Origin: Mitsuaria sp. GD03876
GTDB lineage: Bacteria; Pseudomonadota; Gammaproteobacteria; Burkholderiales; Burkholderiaceae_C
NCBI RefSeq assembly: GCF_029840635.1
Contig: NZ_JAOCCU010000022.1
Location: forward strand, 43,728 to 107,727
Direction: 5' to 3'
DNA length: 64,000 nt
This document shows, in pieces, positions 57,076 to 64,000 of this stretch. Positions within the stretch are counted from its first letter, which is position 1. Every line of letters starts with the position of its first letter. Both the position numbers and the translations under genes were made by a program. Under the pieces are notes generated by a model, which saw only the letters and a program-made list of their open reading frames with translations, made no database searches and was not told the origin of the DNA.

Positions 57076-57354
57076 CGCTGAGGTCGGAGTGCGGATCGGG
57101 GCAGGAGGGCGCGCGCGTCGGACGCGCGCCGCGGGGCGATCGGTCGCGCCGGATCCCACGGCGACCGGGACGGCATTCTTCCGTCTCGCCGGCCAAAAGC
57201 CTTCACTGATCCGTCACCGCGAACGAACCGGGGACCGGGGCGTGCAACCTTGCGGAAACGGGCGCGCGGCGTCGCGCGGCGCGTGGCCGCGGCAGGGGGC
57301 GAGCGGCTAAGCTCGGCGCCGGAAGAGGCCCGGACAAGGCCCGGAGGAGATGGC

Positions 57355-60231
57355 ATGTCGACTGGATGGATCCGCGCGATCGTGGGCGGGGCGGTGCTGC
57401 TCGCGTCGATCCTCGCGCCGTCGACCGGCCGCGGCGAACGCATGAACCTCCTGGAGTTCGGGCAGGCCGAGGGCCTGGGCAACCTCGCGCTCCACGCGCT
57501 GCAGCAGGACCCGCGCGGCTTCCTGTGGATCGGCACGGACAACGGCCTGTACCGCCATGACGGGCAGCGGATCGACCGCATCGCCACGCAGGAACTGCGG
57601 CGGGTGTTCGCGCTGTCCGCCGCGGGCGAGAACCTGTGGATCGTGGCGGATTCGGGCGCCTGGCTGTGGCGCTCGGGCAAGCTCCAGCACGTGCTGCCGC
57701 GGGGCGTGCAGCTGTTCGCGGACTCGCCCGCGGCACTGGCCGCCCGCGGCGACGAGGCCTGGTTCATCACCACGGCCGGCGTGCAGCGCGTCGTGGTCGA
57801 TCCGGCGACCGGCGGCTGGTCCGCCGACGCGCTGCTGTCGCCGGAGCAGCTCGCGCGCCATCCGGAGATGAAGCAGATCGTCAGCGTCATGGTGGCCCGC
57901 GACGGCGCCGTGTGGGTGGGATGCGACCTGGCGATCTGTCGTTGGCGCGACGGCCAGCTCCAGCGCTGGGACGAGCGCGCGGGCGTCGCGCGCCAGCCCT
58001 GGCACGCGCTGCTGCAGGCCGCCGACGGCAGCCTGTGGGCGCGGTCGACCGAGGCGGTGCTGGCGCTGGACGAGGGCGCGGCCGCCTTCGTCGACCGGAC
58101 GGCCCCGGGCGATCGCGGGGACCCGATGCATCGCTACCCGCTGATCGAGGACGCCGCGCACCGGATCCTCACCGCGTCGCAGCACGGCGTGCTGCGCTGG
58201 CAGGACCAGCACTGGCGGCTCTTCGGAAAGCGGCAGGGGCTGCCCGGGGACGGTCGCGTCCACGCGCTGCTGAGCGACCGCGAGGGCGGTCTCTGGCTGG
58301 GCCTGAACGGGACGGGCCTGCTGCAGTGGCGCGGCTACGGCCGCTGGGAGAGCTGGACCGACGAGGACGGCCTGCCCAGCAGCGTCGTCTGGTCCATCCA
58401 GCGCGCCCGGGGACACGACGGCCGGCTGCATGTCGGCACCGGGCGGGGGCTGGCGGTGTTCGAGCCCGGCAAGGGCACGTTCCGCTCCGTGCCCATCGCG
58501 CATCGCAGCGACGTGATGCAGGTGTTGCCGGATGGCGGCGACGGGATCTGGGCCGCCACGGACGTCGCCACGCTTCACCGGTTCCGCGGCGGACGCGAGG
58601 TGCCCGGCGCCGTTGCCGCGCCGAGCGGCCGCGCCGACGGATTCAGCCGGGCGTTGACGGCCCGGGACGGCGCCCTGTGGGTCCTGACGCCGACCGAGAT
58701 CCGGCGCTGGCCCGACCATGGCCGTGGCGAGGGACAACCCGTGAAGCCCCCGCCGGGCGGCGCGGAGGAGGCCTTCGCCGATGCCTGCGAGGGATCCGAC
58801 GGCACGCTCTGGTTCGCGGGCCGTCACACGCTGGCCCGCATGCACGCGGGCCGCTGGCTGCCGCCCCTCGCGGTCGAGGGCGGCGTGGAGTACCTGGCCT
58901 GCGGCGCGGACGGCAGCGTCTTCGCGGCCAGCGAGTCCGGCCGCGCCTGGCGGGTCCGGGATCCCCATGCCGACATGCCGTCCCTGGACGCGCTGGAGAG
59001 CCCGGTGCTCAAGGGGCGGCTGATCGTGGCGCTGCTGAGGGACAGCCGGGGCTGGTTGTGGATCGGCACGGATGCCGGCCTGGTGGTGCACGACGGGACC
59101 CGCTGGAAGCTCGTGGACCGGTCCCAGGGCCTGATCTGGAACGACACCTCGGGCTCCGCGCTCTACGAGGACCGCGACCGGTCGCTGTGGGTGGGCACCA
59201 GCCGGGGGGTGTCGCGCCTGATCGATCCCGCCGCCGTCTTCGCGAGCCCGATGCCCCGTCCGCTGCTGCTGTCGGCCACGCGGGGCACCGACCGGCGGCT
59301 GGTCCGCGACGGCGAGACGCTGGCCTGGACGCGGGACCGGATCCATCTCCGGCTGGCCTCGCTGCAGTTCGCCGATCGCGCGCTGCAGCTCGAGTACCGC
59401 ATCGCCGGCCGGGACGACGGCTGGTCCGTCGCGAAGAACGCGGACATCGAGCTGGCGGAACTGGCGCCGGGCCCGTTCCAGGTGGAGGTCCGGCTCGTGG
59501 ATCCGGACACCGGCCGGCATTCCGAGTCGATCACCTTCGGCTTCACGCTCCGGCCGCCCTGGTGGCAGACGGCGTGGGCGATGACGCTGGGGGTCGTCGC
59601 GCTGCTCGGCACGGCCTTTGGGTGGTATCGCTGGCGCCGCCGCCAATGGCGCGAGCGGCAGACCCGGCTGGAGCGCCTCGTGTCCGAGCGCACGCGCGAC
59701 CTGGAGGCCTCGCGGGCGCAGCTGGAGGAGCTCGCCAGCCGCGACGCGCTGACCGGCCTGTGGAACCGGCGCGCGCTGACGGAGATCCTGCGGCGGGAGA
59801 TCGTCCGGGCGCGCCGCGAGGGCCAGCCGCTGACGGTCGCGATCATCGACATCGACCATTTCAAACGGGTCAACGACACCCATGGCCATCCCGCGGGCGA
59901 CGCCGTGCTGAAGACCTTCGCGGGCCGGCTCGCCGGCACCGTGCGGCCGTACGACGCGGTGGGGCGCCTGGGGGGCGAGGAGTTCGTCCTCGTCCTGCCG
60001 GGCCTGGACCTGAACGAGCCGCAGGACCGCGAGCGGCTGTGCCGGATGCAGCGCGAGGTCAGCGCGGAACCGACCGCGATCGGCCGCGTGACCAGCTCCT
60101 TCGGCGCGGCCATGCTGAGCGAGGCGGCCTGCGACGACGAGCGGCTGCTGGAGGCCGCGGACCGGGCGCTCTATCGGGCCAAGCACGGCGGGCGCGACCA
60201 GGTCGCGTTCGACGACGCCGTGCCGGCTTGA
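57355..60231 (+). CDS. propeller-type diguanylate cyclase
   Basis: Membrane-bound c-di-GMP synthase of 958 residues. Signal-like N-terminus, then two-component-propeller repeats (QQDPRGFLWIGTDNGLYRHD; LRDSRGWLWIGTDAGLVVHD; YEDRDRSLWVGTSRGVSRL), a Y_Y_Y domain (LEYRIAGRDDGWSVAKNADI), one helix (AWAMTLGVVALLGTAFGW), coiled coil and a GGDEF domain. The active site is intact (LGGEEF, residues 873-877) and the inhibitory I-site RPYD (Arg864-Asp867) lies exactly five residues before it, so it should be active and feedback-controlled. GGAGGAGA precedes ATG 57355. It diverges from the Roadblock-fusion gene. Confidence 0.93.
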   Translation: MSTGWIRAIVGGAVLLASILAPSTGRGERMNLLEFGQAEGLGNLALHALQQDPRGFLWIGTDNGLYRHDGQRIDRIATQELRRVFALSAAGENLWIVADSGAWLWRSGKLQHVLPRGVQLFADSPAALAARGDEAWFITTAGVQRVVVDPATGGWSADALLSPEQLARHPEMKQIVSVMVARDGAVWVGCDLAICRWRDGQLQRWDERAGVARQPWHALLQAADGSLWARSTEAVLALDEGAAAFVDRTAPGDRGDPMHRYPLIEDAAHRILTASQHGVLRWQDQHWRLFGKRQGLPGDGRVHALLSDREGGLWLGLNGTGLLQWRGYGRWESWTDEDGLPSSVVWSIQRARGHDGRLHVGTGRGLAVFEPGKGTFRSVPIAHRSDVMQVLPDGGDGIWAATDVATLHRFRGGREVPGAVAAPSGRADGFSRALTARDGALWVLTPTEIRRWPDHGRGEGQPVKPPPGGAEEAFADACEGSDGTLWFAGRHTLARMHAGRWLPPLAVEGGVEYLACGADGSVFAASESGRAWRVRDPHADMPSLDALESPVLKGRLIVALLRDSRGWLWIGTDAGLVVHDGTRWKLVDRSQGLIWNDTSGSALYEDRDRSLWVGTSRGVSRLIDPAAVFASPMPRPLLLSATRGTDRRLVRDGETLAWTRDRIHLRLASLQFADRALQLEYRIAGRDDGWSVAKNADIELAELAPGPFQVEVRLVDPDTGRHSESITFGFTLRPPWWQTAWAMTLGVVALLGTAFGWYRWRRRQWRERQTRLERLVSERTRDLEASRAQLEELASRDALTGLWNRRALTEILRREIVRARREGQPLTVAIIDIDHFKRVNDTHGHPAGDAVLKTFAGRLAGTVRPYDAVGRLGGEEFVLVLPGLDLNEPQDRERLCRMQREVSAEPTAIGRVTSSFGAAMLSEAACDDERLLEAADRALYRAKHGGRDQVAFDDAVPA

Positions 60232-60265
60232 CGGGCCGGCACGCGACGCCTGCGCCCGGGACGGG

Positions 60266-62485
60266 TCAAGCGCTCGCCAGCGCCTGCACCTGCGCCGGCG
60301 TGAGCGCGCCGCCGTGGATCCGCAGGTCCTGCATCCGGCCGTTGAAGTACGGGTCCTGCCCGTACCGCGCGCGTCCCAGCCAGTTCTGCGTCGTCGCGCC
60401 GAGCTGGTAGGGCGCCAGGTCCATCGTGGCGATCGAGGCCGCCGTCGCGCCGTCGACGAACAGCGTGCAGGTCCGGTCCTTGAGCGTCATCGCCAGGTGC
60501 ACCCAGCGCCCCTTGGGCAGCGGACCGGTCGACACCGTCTGCTCGCCGAAGTAGCTGGTGTTGGTCACGCTGACCCGCGTCGCGTCGGCGCTCACCAGCA
60601 GCGACAGGTAGGTGATGTCGGAGGAGCCGAAGTCGAAGACGCGCGCGTTGCCCTTGCCCACGCCGTTCCACCAGACCCAGGCGGTGATCGTGACGTCGCC
60701 GACGCCGGCCAGCACGCCCGCGGGCAGCTCGAGATGGCCGGACGTGCCGTCCAGCGCCAGCGCGCGCGTCCCCGCCTTGCGCCCATCGCCCCACGACGCG
60801 CCGCCCTTGAGCGCGCCCGCCAGCTTGCCCGCGCCGACGTCGCGCGCCACCGTGCCCTGGCCGTCGTCCAGCGGCAGGTTCAGCAGCAGCGGCGCGTCCA
60901 GGTCGACCGTCGCCGTGGCCGAGCTCGACAGCACCGCGCCCGCGCCGTCGAGGGCGCGGATCTGGTACTGCCAGCGGCCCTGCGCCGCCGTGCTGTCGGT
61001 CCAGGTGTTCAGGTCGCCCGCGGCGATGCGGCCAAGCTCGGCGAACGCGCTCGACCCGGCCGGCGCGCGCAGCACCGCATGGGCGCTGGCCTCCGCGCTG
61101 CCCCACCACGACAGCTGGGCCGCGCCGCCGCGCACGATCGCCTGCACGCCCGAGGGCGCGACGCGCGAGACCTCGGCGTCGCGCGAGAAGGTCAGCGTGC
61201 CGAAGCTCAGGTCGTCGCCGCCCCAGGTGTTGCCTTCGGGGCGCAACTGCGCGGCCAGCGCGCCGACCCACGGCGCGGCGAGGCCCTTGCGCTTGACGTA
61301 ATGGTTGAAGAGGACTTCCCAGCAGGGACGGCCGTTCGGGCGGCCGCCGTCGGACACGGCGGTGAAGGTGCCCTGCCGGTTGCTGTAGACGTAGAACGGC
61401 AGCGTGTGGAACGCGCCCGTCGCGTCCTTCAGGTTGGACTTGGCGACGTACTCGGCGCCGGCCAGCAGCCGGTTGTCGTCCATGCCGTAGAGGTCGTCGC
61501 CCTGGTTCCAGGCCATCTCGCACAGGTAGCCGGCCATGCCCAGGCTCAAGGTCGCGTGGCCCTGGTCGCGGCCGCTTTCCTGCCATTGCCCCACGTGTCC
61601 GGGATGGCGCGCGTAGACCATGTGGCGCGACGCGCCGTTGCCGCGCCCGCCGTTGAAGTAGTCGATCGCCTCCTGGTACACGTCGGGCCGGTCGGCGAAG
61701 ACGCCGATGGCCAGCATGCCCACCAGGGTCACCAGGTCCCAGTTGGCCCAGTAGTTGGTGATGTTGGAGCCGTTGTGGTCCTTCAGGAAGGCGCTCTGCA
61801 GCGGATAGAAGTGGGTCAGCAGCCATTGCTGGCAGGCGGTCCGGTCGGCGGCGCTCCAGCCGTCGTAGGTGCGCAGGATCTCCGCCGCGTTGGCCCATTG
61901 GTAGCCGTAGATGCCGGCGGCGAGGACGCGGTCGTTGTTGCCGGTAAGCGTCGTCATCGTGGACACCCAGGCGTTGACGTAGCGCACCGCCTGCGCCGCG
62001 TAGGCGGCGTCGTTGGTGACCTTCCAGCGCAGCGCCAGCTGATAGGCGCGCTGCACGTCCTCGACCATCGCGCGGAAGTTCTCGCCGTCGCCGCCGCGGA
62101 TCGCGGTGACGACCGGCTGCGGGTCGCGGCCCAGCTGCGCGCGGCTGCTCGAGGTCAGCGCCCGCAGGCCCGAGGCCCAGGGCTCGCGCCCGGCCGCGAG
62201 CTGCGCCCGCATGCGGGTGAAGTCGGCCTCGGTGTGCAGCAGGCCCGGATGCTTGAAGACCCGGGGCCCCGCGGGCGCCGCCGGGGCGCCGCCCGTCGCC
62301 GCGCCGGTGCCGCTGCCGCTGCCGGCGCCGTTGTCGGGGGCGGCCTGGGCATCGGTGGGCGCGTCGCCGCCTCCGGATCCGCAGGCCGCCAGCCCGAGGA
62401 CGCTGCCCCCGGCCACGAGGGTCCGGCGCATCCATTGGCGGCGGGTACTGGTCGACGCGAGCCACGCGTCAAGGTCGAAGTCCAT
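60266..62485 (-). CDS. secreted alginate-lyase-like polysaccharide lyase with LamG domain
   Basis: 739 residues. N-terminus has a twin-arginine-like STRRQWMRRTLVAGGS followed by lipobox VLGLAAC, so it is probably a Tat- or Sec-exported lipoprotein, then a glycine/alanine linker. Residues about 80-430 match the alginate_lyase helical-barrel family (RVFKHPGLLHTEADFTRMRA; NITNYWANWDLVTLVGMLAI; GQWQESGRDQGHATLSLGM). Then a fibronectin-III-like segment and a C-terminal LamG/concanavalin-like domain (RALALDGTSGHLELPAGVLA; HLAMTLKDRTCTLFVDG). ATG 62485 is chosen over the upstream ATG 62623. Likely depolymerises a uronate polymer outside the cell or in the periplasm. It lies between two propeller signalling genes. 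Confidence 0.82.
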   Translation of the reverse strand: MDFDLDAWLASTSTRRQWMRRTLVAGGSVLGLAACGSGGGDAPTDAQAAPDNGAGSGSGTGAATGGAPAAPAGPRVFKHPGLLHTEADFTRMRAQLAAGREPWASGLRALTSSSRAQLGRDPQPVVTAIRGGDGENFRAMVEDVQRAYQLALRWKVTNDAAYAAQAVRYVNAWVSTMTTLTGNNDRVLAAGIYGYQWANAAEILRTYDGWSAADRTACQQWLLTHFYPLQSAFLKDHNGSNITNYWANWDLVTLVGMLAIGVFADRPDVYQEAIDYFNGGRGNGASRHMVYARHPGHVGQWQESGRDQGHATLSLGMAGYLCEMAWNQGDDLYGMDDNRLLAGAEYVAKSNLKDATGAFHTLPFYVYSNRQGTFTAVSDGGRPNGRPCWEVLFNHYVKRKGLAAPWVGALAAQLRPEGNTWGGDDLSFGTLTFSRDAEVSRVAPSGVQAIVRGGAAQLSWWGSAEASAHAVLRAPAGSSAFAELGRIAAGDLNTWTDSTAAQGRWQYQIRALDGAGAVLSSSATATVDLDAPLLLNLPLDDGQGTVARDVGAGKLAGALKGGASWGDGRKAGTRALALDGTSGHLELPAGVLAGVGDVTITAWVWWNGVGKGNARVFDFGSSDITYLSLLVSADATRVSVTNTSYFGEQTVSTGPLPKGRWVHLAMTLKDRTCTLFVDGATAASIATMDLAPYQLGATTQNWLGRARYGQDPYFNGRMQDLRIHGGALTPAQVQALASA

Positions 62486-62686
62486 CACGATGGGGTCCCG
62501 GTGTCGCAAGGGGAGAAGAGGAGGGGAACCGCGCCACGGCGCGAGCCGCGCATCTTGTCCCGACATCGTTGTCAGCCCGGGCCCCGTTTCACTCTGTGAC
62601 CACTCTCGTCGGAGGCGCGCCACAGCTGGTGAGGACTTGATCGTCGAAACCTGCGTCGACCCACGCGACAGGCGGGATCCGGCCCC

Positions 62687-64000
62687 TCAGGACGTGGGCG
62701 GCGGATGCGGGGTCCCGGGCACCACGCGCAATTCGACCGTCGTGCCCGCGCCCGGCGCGGAGACGATGTCCAGCGTGCCGCCCATCAGCCGCGCGCGTTC
62801 CCGCATGCCCAGCACGCCGTGGCCGCCGGTCCGCGCGGCCGGGTCGAAGCCGCGGCCGTCGTCGCGGACGGTCAGCGTCCATTGCGCGTCGCGGCGCGTG
62901 AGCCCGAGCTCGACATGGGAAGCCGCCGCGTGCCGGCGCACGTTGTTGAGCGACTCCTGCGCGATGCGGAACATCAACGTCGCGGCGTCGGCACCGAGTT
63001 CGTTGGCCTCGGCCGGCACCGTGACGGCGCAGGGCACGCCGGTGTCGCGGCTGAACTCCGAGGCCAGCCAGCGCAGGGCCGCCGTCAAGCCGCCGTCCAG
63101 CGCCGGCGGCCGCAACTGCGAGACCACGCCGCGCACGGCGGCGATCAGGCGGTCGACCCGCTCGTGCAGCAGGTCCAGTTGCGTCACGTCCGGCAGCGCG
63201 GCCTTGGCCGCCCGCGCCCGCAGGACGGAGATCTCCAGGCGCAAGGCCGCCAGTTGCTGGCCGAGCTCGTCGTGCAGCTCGCGCGACACCCGCTTGCGCT
63301 CGTCCTCGAGCGCCATCGCGTTGTAGCCGCTCAGGCGGTGCAGCGCGGCCTGCGAGGCTTCCAGCTCGGCGGTCCGTTCCTCGATGGCCCGCTCCAGTTC
63401 GCGCCGGCGCGCGCGGGCGCGCCGTTGCGTCCACAGCGCCAGCAGCCAGTACAGCAGCGCGAGGGCGGCCGCGAATCCCAGCCGCGCGCCGGTCGAGCGC
63501 CACCAGGGCGGCGCCACCTCGAAGGGCAGGCGCAGGACCGGTCCGGGCGGCTCCAGCGGCACCCGGCCGGCCACGCGCGCCTCGAGGACATGGCTGCCGG
63601 CCTCCAGCGCGCCGATGTCGATCGACGCCCCTTCGCCGGGGCGCCAGGGAACGTCGGCGGACAGCCGGTACTCGATCCGCAGCGAACGGGCGAGCGACAC
63701 GCCCGGCGTGCCCAGCGTGACGCGGAGCTGCCGGGCGGCCCAGGGCACGGGGTCGCGGGGCGGCGCGTGGAACCGCAGCGTGCCGAACTCGAGCAGGTCC
63801 GCGCGCAGCGTGGCCGGGGCGGGCGACACGGGCCGGGCGGCGCGCACGCGCGTCAGGCCGGCGCTGGTGCCGATCCAGGCGTCGCCGGACGCGTCGAGCA
63901 GGAAGCTGTCGTTGTTGGTGTCGTTCCAGACCAGCCCGGAGGTCCGGTCCAGCAGGCCGCGCCAGGCGCCGGCGCCGTCCAGCATGAAGACGCCCCGGTC
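62687..64000 (-). CDS. propeller-type sensor histidine kinase, N-terminus cut by window edge
   Basis: The visible C-terminal 437 codons begin inside a propeller sensor (TNNDSFLLDASGDAWIGTSA), followed by a Y_Y_Y domain (SLRIEYRLSADVPWR), one helix (LGFAAALALLYWLLALW), coiled coil, HisKA_3 (VSRELHDELGQQLAALRLEI) and HATPase (IAQESLNNVRRHAAASHVEL; VRDDGRGFDP; LGMRERARLMGG). The start lies beyond base 64000. Same architecture as the kinase at 50292-53402. The gap of 201 bases between it and the lyase gene shows no further feature. Confidence 0.92.
   Translation of the reverse strand, partial: DRGVFMLDGAGAWRGLLDRTSGLVWNDTNNDSFLLDASGDAWIGTSAGLTRVRAARPVSPAPATLRADLLEFGTLRFHAPPRDPVPWAARQLRVTLGTPGVSLARSLRIEYRLSADVPWRPGEGASIDIGALEAGSHVLEARVAGRVPLEPPGPVLRLPFEVAPPWWRSTGARLGFAAALALLYWLLALWTQRRARARRRELERAIEERTAELEASQAALHRLSGYNAMALEDERKRVSRELHDELGQQLAALRLEISVLRARAAKAALPDVTQLDLLHERVDRLIAAVRGVVSQLRPPALDGGLTAALRWLASEFSRDTGVPCAVTVPAEANELGADAATLMFRIAQESLNNVRRHAAASHVELGLTRRDAQWTLTVRDDGRGFDPAARTGGHGVLGMRERARLMGGTLDIVSAPGAGTTVELRVVPGTPHPPPTS

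Overview
The window looks like chromosomal DNA of a GC-rich betaproteobacterium of the order Burkholderiales, most likely near the Mitsuaria/Roseateles/Rubrivivax group. This rests on the gene order mdh - gntR - sdhCDAB - sdhE - gltA, the BamC/DapA pair, the parE ... parC and carA-carB-greA-yhbY blocks, and the very GC-rich coding style. It is an inference; no 16S or other marker RNA gene is present. I saw no rRNA, tRNA, CRISPR array, insertion sequence or phage gene.

Layout. 1-7060: a TCA-cycle block. A C-terminally cut mdh (minus) diverges from a GntR-type regulator followed by succinate dehydrogenase (sdhC, D, A, B), its flavinylation factor sdhE and citrate synthase gltA, closed by a clear terminator. 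A perfect palindrome between mdh and gntR is a likely operator. 7146-12890: a nucleoside-salvage block (LacI regulator with its palindromic operator, ribokinase, nucleoside hydrolase, MTA/SAH-type deaminase, solitary periplasmic binding protein). 12891-17529: an AT-richer gap with a small membrane protein, then a NarL-type response regulator overlapping a 7TM sensor kinase, then a degenerate EAL/HDOD protein. 17576-26992: a large toxin-like locus: SpvB-domain protein, a protein with cysteine-paired calcium-binding repeats, a 1329-residue RHS protein with a PD-(D/E)XK-like C-terminal domain, a candidate immunity gene right behind it, and two small membrane-protein genes.

27032-36531: housekeeping and metabolism. 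FKBP-type isomerase (minus), L16-hydroxylase-like cupin protein and a hypothetical (plus), a 66-residue lipoprotein with a structured leader, then a long minus-strand run (amidohydrolase, MFS transporter, a 42-residue membrane protein, SDR, methyltransferase, dapA, bamC). 36788-48831: topoisomerase IV (parE, parC) with a GNAT and a lytic transglycosylase between, carbamoyl phosphate synthetase (carA, carB), greA, a DUF4149 membrane protein, and yhbY on the other strand.

48892-64000: a signalling region. Six minus-strand genes form an operon-like array: a Roadblock/LC7-fusion protein, two periplasmic binding proteins without permease, a winged-helix regulator, a propeller-type sensor kinase, and an unusual REC-HTH-HisKA-HATPase protein. 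Divergent from it is a propeller-type diguanylate cyclase with an intact GGEEF and I-site. Then come an alginate-lyase/LamG lipoprotein and a third propeller sensor kinase cut by the window edge.

Most notable: the split SpvB / repeat / RHS-nuclease / immunity locus, and the 48.9-57.1 kb operon pairing orphan ligand-binding proteins and a Roadblock module with a phosphorelay of unusual architecture.
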